Shown here: positions 26,089-35,862 of the stretch, piece by piece | Layout: each line of letters opens with the position of its first letter | Numbering within the stretch: the first letter of the stretch is position 1 | Source of the DNA: Lachnospiraceae bacterium AM48-27BH | GTDB taxonomy: Bacteria > Bacillota > Clostridia > Lachnospirales > Lachnospiraceae | Assembly (NCBI GenBank): GCA_003478355.1 | Contig: QUFC01000016.1 | Coordinates: forward strand, 13,423 to 77,422 | Direction of reading: 5' to 3' | DNA: 64,000 nt | The notes under the pieces: model-generated | The model's input: only the letters and a program-made list of their open reading frames with translations | The model's database searches: none | What the model was told of the DNA's origin: nothing | Position numbers and translations under genes: made by a program

Positions 26089-28377
26089 TTATTTAGAAAC
26101 TGATTTCCATTCACCCATGCTCATATCAAAATTTCCACTGTAAATAATGGGATTCCCAGTCATTGCCCTTTGATTGTACGCTTCATAGCGGTTCAGAGCC
26201 TCGTAACCTCCTGGCATATACTTTGCAAGCGTATGAAACCTCTCAAAATTATAATACCGTGTCAGTGCAGCCGGTATCCCCTCATAGCGTTCATTCTGGT
26301 ACGTTTCCGTAATCCCGTTTATCTCATCTCCAGAATACGTATATGCCAGGTCAGAATAGCCGGAAGAGGCGCTGCGAAGCAGGCTGTTTGGATAATACCA
26401 GGTATATCTTCCACTGGTTGTGTCCGGGTCTCCGTAAATTTCCGTTTTATGCGGTAGGCTCTGGCATGTTGCAAAATCATATTCGGATTTTTCATCTGTC
26501 ATCACATTGAAAGCATAATCATATTTCATCGCGATCTGATCAAATGCCACATCCACATCTTTTACTGTGATTTCCCAGTCCCATACTCCCTCGGTCTCCC
26601 CGCGGTCTTCTCTTCCCATGGATGCCAGAATGGAATACATATAGAGCATCTGCCAGTCCAGCCGGAGCATACACTCCGTATCTTCATTGCTGACTAGGAT
26701 CTGTTTACTCACATATTCCTCAGCATCTTCATACCAGCTTCCCTCTTCATCTTCATGTTCGATTTGGTATTCCCGTAATCCGTATACAGTAATGGAACGC
26801 TGCAGCATGTACTGGGTCTCATAGTCATACGCTTTCTGCAGCAGGTACAGAAGCGTATCCCGGTCTATCTTCAGGATCCGATAATCGCTCTCCGTCAAAA
26901 CCACATCATTTTTAATGGCATTTAACATCATGGCATTGGAAACACCACCTGCTGCCGCGCTCGTATTGAGTGATCCAATAAATGCCCCGTCATAGTTTCC
27001 ATCCAGGCCGCCCAGATGTGTGGCCCCATTCATAAAGGCAAAACAGGCTGCCAACTGCTCCGTTCCCCAACGGTTTCTCTGGGACGGATGCCGCTTTGCC
27101 TCTGCCTCATATATTTTGGTAAGCCATTCCCGTTCATCAATCCCGGGAGAATATGTACTCGTAGCAGATCTTAAACCATTCCTTGTATTATCCGTACTGA
27201 CGGTTCCTCCGTTTCGGATTGCCAGGGACCAAATGGTACCCCGAAGGGCCGGGCTGTACTCTTTTATATTGATGCCATAATTGGATAGCATGCCACGCTG
27301 CGCCGGCAGGTAGTAAGCTTCGTAGGCGGTCCGGCTCTGCAGTCCGGCAAATTCATCTGGGTAATTCATGTAAGCGGCATGCCATGCATTGATCAGGGAT
27401 GCGCGGTTGGAATATAAAGGCTGGTTTATCATACTCGGCTTTGTGTCTGTTTCCTTGCGGTATCCGCTTTCAATGGAAGACATATCAATAAACTGCTGGA
27501 ACGCTCCATAATGCGCCTGATTATAGGAAACGCAAAATTTCAAAAAATCCACCAGGGAATACCCGATATCGAACTGGTAGCAGCCATACGCATATCCACC
27601 ATCGCTTCCGGCCAGGTTAAACCGTTCCCTTCCGGACTCAAATACCGTCCAGCCGGTCCAAACCGTTCCTCCCGGCACTTGCATGACAATCCCATTATCA
27701 GGCCCATACCCGGAGGAATCCGCAAAAAAAGCATCATCTGAGGAATCATCGGTACTTTCATCAAGCAAATTTAGATACGGCCGGAAAAAATAAACCTGTT
27801 TTGCCGACCGGTAGCCGGTATTTGCCAATGGTTCATACACCGTGCCGTATTTTTCCCCCTTTGCATGGATCACCTGCCCATTTCCCGCATACATCATCAT
27901 GTGATTACCAGATGGCCGCCCATACCAGATCACATCTCCGGGCTGGAGATCTGCTTCTTCTATAAACTGTTTGTTTTTCGTTGCAAAATCCTTCCACCCA
28001 ACCGTTGTCATGCACCACTGTGCTCCCATGATAGCCTTTAAGTCAAAGCCGGCCTCCTGGTAACAGCGTGCAACCATGGAAGAACAGTCCCAGGATCCCT
28101 CCAGAGTTCTCTTCGCCTGGCTGTAAGACCAGTTCAAACGTGACCTCGCTATCGCAACTGCCCGTTCCCCGATCTTATTATAGGAAGAGATGTCTCCATA
28201 AGCCCAGGAATCATTTCCCGTGTTGAACTCCATATTAAACAGACTTTTAAGTGCATATTTCATGTGGTACACCGAGGCAATACCTATTCCAACCGTTCCT
28301 AATGCAACAAGCATCACACTGATTATCACAAGCCACTTTAATTTTTTTATCATTCGTCCGAATATCCGTTTTTTCAT
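26089..28377 (-). CDS. membrane-anchored NlpC/P60 hydrolase with second lysozyme-like domain
   Basis: A 762-residue cell-wall enzyme. A single membrane helix (about 16-38) anchors it outside. Residues about 65-205 form an NlpC/P60 domain with catalytic Cys98 in WDCSSMV, His159 in GNHMMMYAG and His171 in VIHAKG. Residues about 235-470 form a second globular domain (GGYAYGCYQFDIGYSL ... PALRGTIWSLAIRNGG ... WGTEQLAACFAFMNG) that resembles lysozyme/chitosanase-type folds; the rest is unassigned. Two-domain wall hydrolases of this kind open peptidoglycan for conjugation (CwlT-like) or for surface assembly. RBS is GTAGGAGAC. Last gene of the minus-strand island, 45 bp after sortase. Confidence 0.82.
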   Translation of the reverse strand: MKKRIFGRMIKKLKWLVIISVMLVALGTVGIGIASVYHMKYALKSLFNMEFNTGNDSWAYGDISSYNKIGERAVAIARSRLNWSYSQAKRTLEGSWDCSSMVARCYQEAGFDLKAIMGAQWCMTTVGWKDFATKNKQFIEEADLQPGDVIWYGRPSGNHMMMYAGNGQVIHAKGEKYGTVYEPLANTGYRSAKQVYFFRPYLNLLDESTDDSSDDAFFADSSGYGPDNGIVMQVPGGTVWTGWTVFESGRERFNLAGSDGGYAYGCYQFDIGYSLVDFLKFCVSYNQAHYGAFQQFIDMSSIESGYRKETDTKPSMINQPLYSNRASLINAWHAAYMNYPDEFAGLQSRTAYEAYYLPAQRGMLSNYGINIKEYSPALRGTIWSLAIRNGGTVSTDNTRNGLRSATSTYSPGIDEREWLTKIYEAEAKRHPSQRNRWGTEQLAACFAFMNGATHLGGLDGNYDGAFIGSLNTSAAAGGVSNAMMLNAIKNDVVLTESDYRILKIDRDTLLYLLQKAYDYETQYMLQRSITVYGLREYQIEHEDEEGSWYEDAEEYVSKQILVSNEDTECMLRLDWQMLYMYSILASMGREDRGETEGVWDWEITVKDVDVAFDQIAMKYDYAFNVMTDEKSEYDFATCQSLPHKTEIYGDPDTTSGRYTWYYPNSLLRSASSGYSDLAYTYSGDEINGITETYQNERYEGIPAALTRYYNFERFHTLAKYMPGGYEALNRYEAYNQRAMTGNPIIYSGNFDMSMGEWKSVSK

Positions 28378-28422
28378 AACCGTCTCCTACCTCTAATGCG
28401 CAGGAATACCACCTCCTGTCCT

Positions 28423-29166
28423 TTAATTTTCGGCCACCGCGAAGCAGATTGTCCTTTCATCCCTGCTTCCGTAACTGCAGGTCACCAGTGCAAGCATTTT
28501 CTTTTGAATTATCTCTTCCGGCAATCCTCTCCATGAATTACGGCACCATTCTTTAAAAAGCAGTTCCTCTTCCACCATTTGCGAGGGTTCAAAATTTTTT
28601 GTTGAACAAACGATGGTTCCGATCACGCTGTATCGCTCTTCCCTGTCTGGGAAAAATAAAGAGATTGATTTATGGTCATTCAAAAAATCGGCATCCGTAT
28701 ACCTGACGATATCTTTAAACATCGTTCCATTGCGCATATGGTGCCCATATAGAACAACCAGATGCGCCTCTGCCGCAGAGGAATTGGCGCCATCCAGCAT
28801 AATGGCACCAAATGCCCGCTTCTCTCCCTCTGCTGAATGTGTCATATAGTATTCGTTATCACCGTCCCGCCAGCAGATGGGATAATCGATCACTGTTCCA
28901 GGGATCTGTATCCAGCCAACAATATCCGGGTTAATACTCTTTAAGGCTTCAAAATCAATCGGTGAAGTATAAGGCACCGTTTCTTCCCTGGTTGGGTCAT
29001 TCCCCTTACGCTCATCCTCTTCTGATAGTTTTCCTTCATTTCCGGGAAATGCTGCCTGTTTCAAATACTCCTGTTCCATGCGCGCCTCTATATAAGGAGA
29101 CGATCCCCGGTAAGCACAGATACCTGCTGCCAGGATCAACGACATGGCAACAGTCTTTCTAATCAT
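28423..29166 (-). CDS. class B sortase
   Basis: A 247-residue transpeptidase that attaches surface proteins to peptidoglycan or polymerises pilins. It has an amino-terminal signal anchor (about 5-20) and the class B core: WIQIPGTVIDYPI, catalytic His in LYGHHM (about 142), Cys230 in LVTCSYG and Arg near 238 in RDERTI. I chose the ATG at 29166 because GGAGG lies seven bases upstream. The start overlaps the end of the preceding gene by eight bases. Its likely substrate is the giant Cna-B-type protein encoded upstream, whose end carries a QPKAGD-like sorting motif. Confidence 0.93.
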   Translation of the reverse strand: MIRKTVAMSLILAAGICAYRGSSPYIEARMEQEYLKQAAFPGNEGKLSEEDERKGNDPTREETVPYTSPIDFEALKSINPDIVGWIQIPGTVIDYPICWRDGDNEYYMTHSAEGEKRAFGAIMLDGANSSAAEAHLVVLYGHHMRNGTMFKDIVRYTDADFLNDHKSISLFFPDREERYSVIGTIVCSTKNFEPSQMVEEELLFKEWCRNSWRGLPEEIIQKKMLALVTCSYGSRDERTICFAVAEN

Positions 29167-31105
29167 TGCATAACCTCCTCCAGTCAACCGGCGTATACTG
29201 CTTTTCTTTATGAAATGGAACTTTGTATGTTTCCTCTTCCTGATGTTCTCCTGTACGGTATATAAGGAATGGAATATATGGCACCTTGTTCTGTTCCTTC
29301 ACATACAGGTCCATTCGTATCCAGGGTCGCACCGGTCTCTGAAGTGCCTGAAGAAATTCTGAATAATGAAGCATGATATAATCCTGTGTAGAATTCATCA
29401 GAAAGGGAACCGACTCAAAAGCATACCCAGTGCCGAATGCTGTCATTGCCGGTGCCACCTTTTTTGCAAGTAAGGCCATACCTATGGCTGCCTGATCCGT
29501 GATATGCTCCTCACTCCCCCACTGGTTATATAAAGTTCCTTCTTTCAGATAGCTCCCGTCAGCCAGTTCCTCCCTGTCATTCATCAGCATAATCATAATG
29601 GTATTCTCTCTGACGGCCAGAGGGAGCCGTACATAATCCCTTGCCCGGATAAGGCCGCCCATATCGGAACTCAAATTTTCAATCAGGACCGTAAGCTCAC
29701 CAGCCATAAAGACACATCGGTAAACCGTGCCAATTCCGTCAAGATCCTGTTCTTCAAACAGTGGAAGGGCATACACGGATGAAACTTTAATGCTTTCTTT
29801 GATAATCCCTAAATGAAAGAGAAGAACGCCAAACTGATCGCGGAAGTATAGCTCCGGGAATAAGTACGGAATTTCCTTTTCAAAATCCTGATGGGAATTA
29901 CAACAAAGGCTCATTCCATTCCTTAGCCCCGCCAATGCATAAGAATTATTCTTTCTGATCTGTTCAAACAGATCCATTCTCTTTTTCAGAGCATACTGCC
30001 TGCTGTACTCTGTTCTGGATGTTTCCAAATCATTTCTGCAAAAATCCGATATTTCTGTCATACAAGCTAGGATTTCTTTCTCTCCGGCCTGTTCCTGATT
30101 ACTGCACTGCTCCTTTAAAACATGCAAAAAGAATCCTGCATCCCGATAAAACTGTTTCTTTTCATAGCCAAACGCATCACATTCTTTTACCTTTACCAGG
30201 GCCTGTTCCATTTTTTCCAAAGTTACAGAAGCATCCGGATCCTGTTGCCTGCAGATAAAGGACAGAAATGGCAGTAGCGGCTGTTGATAACGTTTTATGG
30301 ATTCAAATTTTAAAAGATCTGTCTGCTGAAGATCATCCGCAGGATCATTGCTGAAAACAAACATCACATTAATTGCCTGATGCAGGGAGATTTGCCGCAT
30401 CCGGCGGTTTACTTGCGCATACGCATTGCATTTAAAAAGTAATCCCCCATGCGTACCTACCCGCTCTGTTCCCATATCAATCTCTATACAAAGTGGACGT
30501 TCTTCTAAGTGATCCGTGCATCGGTATGACAATTTTAGATCTGCAAAGACATCTCCACGCTTCTTCGCCTGGCCGCCATACTCCCGCATCGTTTCAACTG
30601 AATACGGAACTTCAAACTCCAGCTGCATCCATTTCTCTCTATAATCAGAGAGTACCATTTTCAGCGCCGCTGCGATTTCTGCTTCCTTATGCTGGGATAA
30701 TTCCATATTTGTCCTGCCTGTAGCATATGCATCCAGGACCGAAACCATATTTTGATCTCCATGGAAATATTCGTTTATCAATTCGTAAAGGTGCTTCTTC
30801 CCAGCCTGGGTAATGGAATACAGTCCTTTCTCCCGCGCTCCTCCTTGTTCCTGCATTTTTATCCAGCCCCGTTCAATACATGTTTTGACCGTCCGCTGCC
30901 CCATGCTTCCAGCTTCCTGGATACACGGATCAATATGCTGAATCAGGAATAGGATCATCTCCCGCCTGAGGCGCTTATATTTTAAGAGCAGGGCCAGAAT
31001 TAAAATCACCCTTGCATCTGTTCGGCCGGGCCTGGAACTTGCAAATACACTATTTTTTAAAATCTCATCGTAAATCATTCTAAGATGTAACATGTACCAC
31101 CTCAT
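29159..31105 (-). CDS. replication-relaxation-like winged-helix protein
   Basis: A 648-residue cytoplasmic protein. The amino terminus (about 20-120) is winged-helix-like (RVILILALLLKYKRL, MGQRTVKTCIERGWIKMQE, LYSITQAGKKHLYELI). Residues about 165-290 contain CIEIDMGTERVGTHGGLLFK, the Glu/Asp-Lys pattern of replication-relaxation (PF13814-like) proteins that aid plasmid or element replication and mobilisation. The remaining 350 residues are unassigned. An alternative start at 31093 has a GAGGTGG site. A cluster of CATGGC-type repeats lies just upstream. In this setting it could be a regulator rather than a replication factor. Confidence 0.65.
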   Translation of the reverse strand: MRWYMLHLRMIYDEILKNSVFASSRPGRTDARVILILALLLKYKRLRREMILFLIQHIDPCIQEAGSMGQRTVKTCIERGWIKMQEQGGAREKGLYSITQAGKKHLYELINEYFHGDQNMVSVLDAYATGRTNMELSQHKEAEIAAALKMVLSDYREKWMQLEFEVPYSVETMREYGGQAKKRGDVFADLKLSYRCTDHLEERPLCIEIDMGTERVGTHGGLLFKCNAYAQVNRRMRQISLHQAINVMFVFSNDPADDLQQTDLLKFESIKRYQQPLLPFLSFICRQQDPDASVTLEKMEQALVKVKECDAFGYEKKQFYRDAGFFLHVLKEQCSNQEQAGEKEILACMTEISDFCRNDLETSRTEYSRQYALKKRMDLFEQIRKNNSYALAGLRNGMSLCCNSHQDFEKEIPYLFPELYFRDQFGVLLFHLGIIKESIKVSSVYALPLFEEQDLDGIGTVYRCVFMAGELTVLIENLSSDMGGLIRARDYVRLPLAVRENTIMIMLMNDREELADGSYLKEGTLYNQWGSEEHITDQAAIGMALLAKKVAPAMTAFGTGYAFESVPFLMNSTQDYIMLHYSEFLQALQRPVRPWIRMDLYVKEQNKVPYIPFLIYRTGEHQEEETYKVPFHKEKQYTPVDWRRLCND

Positions 31106-31265
31106 CTACTCTCATTTATTTCTAATTTTTTCTCATACATATTTCATGGGGCCTGGCTTCTGGATTTTTCAGCTCTAAAAATATCCTTTATATGTATTCC
31201 TTTTTATGGGTTTAAAAACATTATTTCAGGCATTCTATAGGTTTTTCTTACTGTATAAGCTCCAT

Positions 31266-31367
31266 GTGCATGGCGCAGTTTCTTCTGTTGTACATGGCAC
31301 AACATAATTATGCCATGCACAGGCCGCAGCGTTTTCCACCTGGATTACGCCACGCACATGGCACAAA
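31266..31367. repeat. iteron-like CATGGCRCA repeat cluster
   Basis: Four related 12-mers in 102 bp: GTGCATGGCGCA (31266), GTACATGGCACA (31290), GTGCATGGCATA (inverted, 31309-31320) and GCACATGGCACA (about 31354). They occupy the 278-bp gap upstream of the replication-relaxation-like gene, a typical place for binding sites of that protein. Confidence 0.6.
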
Positions 31368-31383
31368 ATCCGCCCCATATCTT

Positions 31384-33594
31384 TCAAATCCAGTATCGTT
31401 TTATCACTGGCATCCTGCATCCGCTTTCAGACAGCAAATGCGCATACCGGCTCATTAATATCTGATCCATTTCATCAATGATATGACGGTTTCTGGTATC
31501 GACTATCAACGAAAAACTGCTTGCCTCCAGCGCCACCAACTTTGCATTAGAACGTATAAAAATCGGTTCTGTTAATGCCTGCACAATGGTATATCTCGTT
31601 GCCAGAAATAGATCTGACAGTGCATTTTGTGGGATCAAATCTGGAGAAATTTCGTAACACATAAAGGTCTGATCCTTCTTCTTTTCTTCCAAATCAAATG
31701 GCGAAAACTCGCATGACAGGAAGGTCTTTCGGCACAAAAAATCTCCATTCTGACATTCGCGTGATGTGCCAAAAGCATATTCTACATTTACATAATGTCG
31801 GTACAGCTTTCTTATATCTTCCGATAACAGCAGAGGTTCTTTGCTTGTGACATAGCGCTTATATAGTGCTGTCACGGAATACACATTACTGTTATCGGGA
31901 GCAGTTTCTTTCACTATATCTGCCATTGGCTGCAACTGGTCTGTCCCCTGGACGGCATTATAAAGAGCCGATAACGAATAAACTTTTACCTTTGGCCGGA
32001 TATATCCAAGTCCGTTCATGGAAAGGATACGCCACACAAGGTATACCGAATATGTATAAATTGGCCGCCGGATCACATGAAATAGATACTCAAACACAAG
32101 TGGTTTGATCATCTTTTTGTTCAGAAAATAGGCACATCTTCGTGACGCAACCGTTATGAATAGCCCTTCCTGCCTTCCCCGCTTCGCATAATCCATGGTC
32201 AGCCATTCTTCCAACGATACTACGGTGGAAAACGGCAAAAAGTCTTCATTGTGTATGTCTATCACATCCCCGTCTTCCACAATCAGCGCGCCTTCATCTA
32301 TCATAAATGCCATTGAAACCTTTTGAGATTCCTCATTTTGTGCTGTATTTTTATCCGATCCTGCTTCTGTCCCACTCTCTGATGTCTGACTTATACGGTC
32401 AGAACCTGGTAAAAAATCAAGCATATACTCTACATTTTTCGGCACATTTTCTGCTGTTTTCGGTAACAGGAATGGAACTTTTTCGCCGGGCAATGCCCAC
32501 TTTTCTCGGATTTCCATATGTGCCTGTGGATCATTTTTTATCGAATCCAACGGCAATTTATGATTATTTTTTTGAGTGTCTGGAACGGGCTTACTGGAAT
32601 TTTCCGGGCAATTCAGTCCCGAAGTTTTCTCTTCTTCCTTCGCTTCATGCCCTAAAAAACCTGCACTCATGCTCGCCTGACTCATCAGTTCCTCCAGTGA
32701 TAAAGCCGGCCTGTCGCTGTATGTAGGAACCAATATTTTCTTTTTATGAGCAGAGTGTGCTTCTTCAGAACATATCTGTTTATCATCTTTCTGACCAAAT
32801 TCCACCGCTACTGACGCAAAAAACAGATAAGGAATTTCATCATATATACAGATATCTTCAAAGAATTGCTGTCGTTCACTTCCCTGATAAGCAGGTGCAG
32901 CACGAAGTTTCTTCAGACAATCCTCATACCTTTTTGCCGAACACACCTCATTCTCTATTAAAATGGCATCCAGTAAATTCCGCAGAATTTTCCTGGCTTC
33001 CAAGGCATGATGCTCTGGCAGTATTCCCCGATTTCCGTTTAATATATGATCCAGCAGCTTTTCTTTGTCATATAGGAATGAAGCAGAGGTACGCTTCCTG
33101 GCATCTTTGAACGCTTTATATAATTGTTCTCCAACCGGTAATACATACCCTCTTATGTGCCCCATCTGTTCTAAAATGATGCAAACCTGCATGTGAAATA
33201 CATTTCTCCGTATCATTGAAACAGTCGGATTATGAAACATATAACGCAGCACCTGCAGTTCCGCGTTAAGCTGACAATTGCAAAACTCTTTCGAGAATTC
33301 ACATATTTTGCAAAAATCTACTTCCTGACATTCCGGTTCAAAGTGAAAGTTTGTATCCACTTCTTCGCAATGAAATGGCAGTTCCCCATATGTCTGGTAT
33401 AAATCAGAAATGTAGGCTGATTCTGGCTTTGTGTCTACTATTTTCATGCTCTTTAATTCTTCAAACACATAATCACACTGCTCCTTCGTGTATCCACATG
33501 AAGCGCATTTCTGAATTACATAGATATTTTTTAGTGCATGATCTGCTATCCACGCCACCTTAAACAGGCATGGGCATCCTTTGATATAGTGCAT
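31384..33594 (-). CDS. unknown cytoplasmic protein with cysteine clusters and winged-helix-like segment
   Basis: A 736-residue protein I do not recognise. The amino-terminal part has clustered cysteines (CASCGYTKEQC near 31; CQEVDFCKICEFSKEFCNC near 89) suggesting zinc binding, with a helix-turn-helix-like region in between and after. Residues about 280-420 are low-complexity and polar. The carboxyl half has repeated VYSLSALY / VYSVTALY segments and a final helical domain. There is no signal peptide. RBS AAGGAAAAT precedes the ATG at 33594. It sits between adhesin companion genes and the sortase on the same strand. A DNA-binding or regulatory role is possible but unproven. Confidence 0.7.
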   Translation of the reverse strand: MHYIKGCPCLFKVAWIADHALKNIYVIQKCASCGYTKEQCDYVFEELKSMKIVDTKPESAYISDLYQTYGELPFHCEEVDTNFHFEPECQEVDFCKICEFSKEFCNCQLNAELQVLRYMFHNPTVSMIRRNVFHMQVCIILEQMGHIRGYVLPVGEQLYKAFKDARKRTSASFLYDKEKLLDHILNGNRGILPEHHALEARKILRNLLDAILIENEVCSAKRYEDCLKKLRAAPAYQGSERQQFFEDICIYDEIPYLFFASVAVEFGQKDDKQICSEEAHSAHKKKILVPTYSDRPALSLEELMSQASMSAGFLGHEAKEEEKTSGLNCPENSSKPVPDTQKNNHKLPLDSIKNDPQAHMEIREKWALPGEKVPFLLPKTAENVPKNVEYMLDFLPGSDRISQTSESGTEAGSDKNTAQNEESQKVSMAFMIDEGALIVEDGDVIDIHNEDFLPFSTVVSLEEWLTMDYAKRGRQEGLFITVASRRCAYFLNKKMIKPLVFEYLFHVIRRPIYTYSVYLVWRILSMNGLGYIRPKVKVYSLSALYNAVQGTDQLQPMADIVKETAPDNSNVYSVTALYKRYVTSKEPLLLSEDIRKLYRHYVNVEYAFGTSRECQNGDFLCRKTFLSCEFSPFDLEEKKKDQTFMCYEISPDLIPQNALSDLFLATRYTIVQALTEPIFIRSNAKLVALEASSFSLIVDTRNRHIIDEMDQILMSRYAHLLSESGCRMPVIKRYWI

Positions 33595-33617
33595 TTATTT
33601 TCCTTCCTGCTGCATTC

Positions 33618-34649
33618 TTAAAACACATAATACTTTGGAATTTTGTCACATCCCGGAATCGGGTAATATGGCTTGATCACATGCTTCCCCTGCCGCATCA
33701 GTTCACTCACCGCTGCCAATTCCTCTTCACTTCCACCGATCAGACCATATTCATTCAGATAAAACAGAGTGAAGCTTGCAAATTCAAGGACACGTTTTGC
33801 CTCCTGTTTTCCTGCAGTTGAGGTCTTCGTGATTTTGTCATAATGCCCCTTTTTAAACGGAATGATTTCTTTCTCCCGAACAAACCCGGTAATGCAGCAG
33901 ACCACACAATCGCTGTGGCACATAGCAGAAGTAAGCTTCTCCCACTTCACGCGAGGAAGCGAAATATTAAAGTTCCCATAATCATTTTCACAGATTAAAT
34001 ATATCCTGGCACCATACTGATCGCTGATTTTACGCACCTTTCCACAAAAGAATGCCGTTTCTCCAATCTTTGCCCTACGGGTAAGTACAAGTGAACTATT
34101 GATCGAGATCGGCGCACCATCTAGGTCCTCATACTGATATAAGCCATATTCATACTCCATCTGGGAAAGCACAGCATCCGCCGTCATTTGCCCTGTCTGC
34201 ACACACATTTCGAATGCTCTGGCGGCAATGATCGCGTTTAGGGCTGTTAGATCAAATCGCTTCCACTTGCACAGGTCAAGCGCTTCTCCAGAGTATATGC
34301 CTGCTTCCTTTCTGGCCCCTTTTTTGCACTTAAAGGCAACCGGTATGGAAAATCCACGCCCATAGATGAACGGAATGACACCGGCGGCTTTTGAATACTT
34401 AGCAAGCTGCCGAACGTATTCTACGCATGCTGCTGCATGTCTGCCGCGTAAAAATTGAAGTTCCAAATTTTCATTGACTGTCACTTCCGTCTCATCCTCT
34501 CTGCAGCAGCATCGCAGCACTTTTCCTGTTTCTAATTCTCTTTTGATCCTGGAGCGAAGCGCTAAATGATATAATACTGTTGGATATAAATAGCGCGCTT
34601 CTTCGTTTCCACCTGATTTCAATACTAAAAAACCGATTTTCTGCTTCAA
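33618..34649 (-). CDS. unknown protein with OB-like region
   Basis: A protein of about 343 residues of unknown family. The longer ORF from 34847 is unlikely because its first 65 residues overlap the preceding gene; I start at TTG 34649 (or GTG 34652), where AAGGAGGG is ideally placed. Features: PTVLYHLALRSRIKRELE, a central LTALNAIIAARAFEMC helix, and a beta-rich stretch about 215-300 (AFFCGKVRKISDQYGARIYL ... VVCCITGFVREKEIIPF) resembling an OB-fold nucleic-acid domain. Possible function is DNA or RNA binding; this is inference. Confidence 0.65.
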   Translation of the reverse strand: MKQKIGFLVLKSGGNEEARYLYPTVLYHLALRSRIKRELETGKVLRCCCREDETEVTVNENLELQFLRGRHAAACVEYVRQLAKYSKAAGVIPFIYGRGFSIPVAFKCKKGARKEAGIYSGEALDLCKWKRFDLTALNAIIAARAFEMCVQTGQMTADAVLSQMEYEYGLYQYEDLDGAPISINSSLVLTRRAKIGETAFFCGKVRKISDQYGARIYLICENDYGNFNISLPRVKWEKLTSAMCHSDCVVCCITGFVREKEIIPFKKGHYDKITKTSTAGKQEAKRVLEFASFTLFYLNEYGLIGGSEEELAAVSELMRQGKHVIKPYYPIPGCDKIPKYYVF

Positions 34650-34716
34650 CACAACCCTCCTTAAATTCTTCTTTTTAAAAAACTGCGTATGGCTGTGACA
34701 CCACACGCAGCTAGAT

Positions 34717-35862
34717 CTACCTTCTTCTGCCGCGTTTCGGACCGCGATGCCACCGCCTTGAAACATGCTCCGGCTCTTCGGCATCTTTTGTTCTGCGTCT
34801 GACAGCAAGGTATAATATGATTGCGATAAACAATAGGAAAAATACAACCGCCGTAATGTACGGATGCTTTTTTACAGTTTCTGCTATCTTTTTCAGAAAC
34901 TTCATCATCTCTTCCCATAGGTTTTTAAGCCAATCCCAGCGATTGAATCCCGAGGATTTTGATGTGCTTTCCGACATAACAGAAGCATCCTTCGGCAGCA
35001 GTTCATACTGTGCCCGGATCTGATACCCCTCTTCTTCTGGCAGGGTGATCACATCTTCATACGAAATTTCCAGATCATAAACCAGCTTTTTCCCATAAGC
35101 AACTGCATTCCGATACAGGATCCCATTCTGCTCATACATGTTACCGGCCCAGGCCGTATGATCGATCTGGTATGCGTCATTCGGCACCCCGATCAGCTTT
35201 AATAGAAGCCCTTCACTGCCAGCAAACGGATCCGCAGTCTGATTGAGTGATATCACCTCATTTCCAATCTGAAATAGTCCTGAGTCCGCATGTTCCACGA
35301 CAATATCAAACGTAAAGGAATCTTCCCAGCGTTCATTTACCCGCTCTGCCTCTTTGATCGGCAATGTATATTCTGTTACCGTTCGAAACGGATTATCTGC
35401 AATTTCCACCTTATAGGTTTCCGGGATCTCGTCGATCCCTTCATAATCTTTCAGCAGTAACGTATCCCGGATGTGCTTCTTCCTTCCTGAAAGAGACTGT
35501 TCCTGCACCTCATAATTTACTAACCGATAAGTATCACCGCCTTCCACATGCTCTTCCTCAGGCAGATATTGGTCCTGATCCGCATCCTTGGGAAAGACTT
35601 GCGAATAATATACATAGCTTCCATCGGTCTCTCCCGGACCGTAATATGGCCGCTCTCCAAATACTTCTTCCACGGTGGTAATCGCATCATCTGCGCCGCT
35701 AACCTGCTTTTCTGCCTCAGAAGGCACCGCTGCGTTCACATCCTCTGCAATACTCTGCGTTTGGTTTTCTGATACCTGACTCGCCATGGTTTTCCCGGCG
35801 GGACTGGCAAATACCAGTACCGCCGTAAACATCAGGGCGCTAAAATATCTACGCCTCATCAT
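34717..35862 (-). CDS. secreted membrane-anchored companion of the giant adhesin
   Basis: A 381-residue type I membrane protein. A signal peptide (about 1-24, ending near MASQ) is followed by an acidic ectodomain of about 290 residues, then an amphipathic stretch, a single hydrophobic segment (YITAVVFFLLFIAIILYLAV) and a very basic tail rich in Arg. No LPXTG-like signal. The start (MM at 35862) overlaps the end of the giant adhesin gene by 14 bases, so translation is coupled. It may tether, chaperone or present the adhesin near the sortase; I know no named family. Confidence 0.78.
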   Translation of the reverse strand: MMRRRYFSALMFTAVLVFASPAGKTMASQVSENQTQSIAEDVNAAVPSEAEKQVSGADDAITTVEEVFGERPYYGPGETDGSYVYYSQVFPKDADQDQYLPEEEHVEGGDTYRLVNYEVQEQSLSGRKKHIRDTLLLKDYEGIDEIPETYKVEIADNPFRTVTEYTLPIKEAERVNERWEDSFTFDIVVEHADSGLFQIGNEVISLNQTADPFAGSEGLLLKLIGVPNDAYQIDHTAWAGNMYEQNGILYRNAVAYGKKLVYDLEISYEDVITLPEEEGYQIRAQYELLPKDASVMSESTSKSSGFNRWDWLKNLWEEMMKFLKKIAETVKKHPYITAVVFFLLFIAIILYLAVRRRTKDAEEPEHVSRRWHRGPKRGRRR

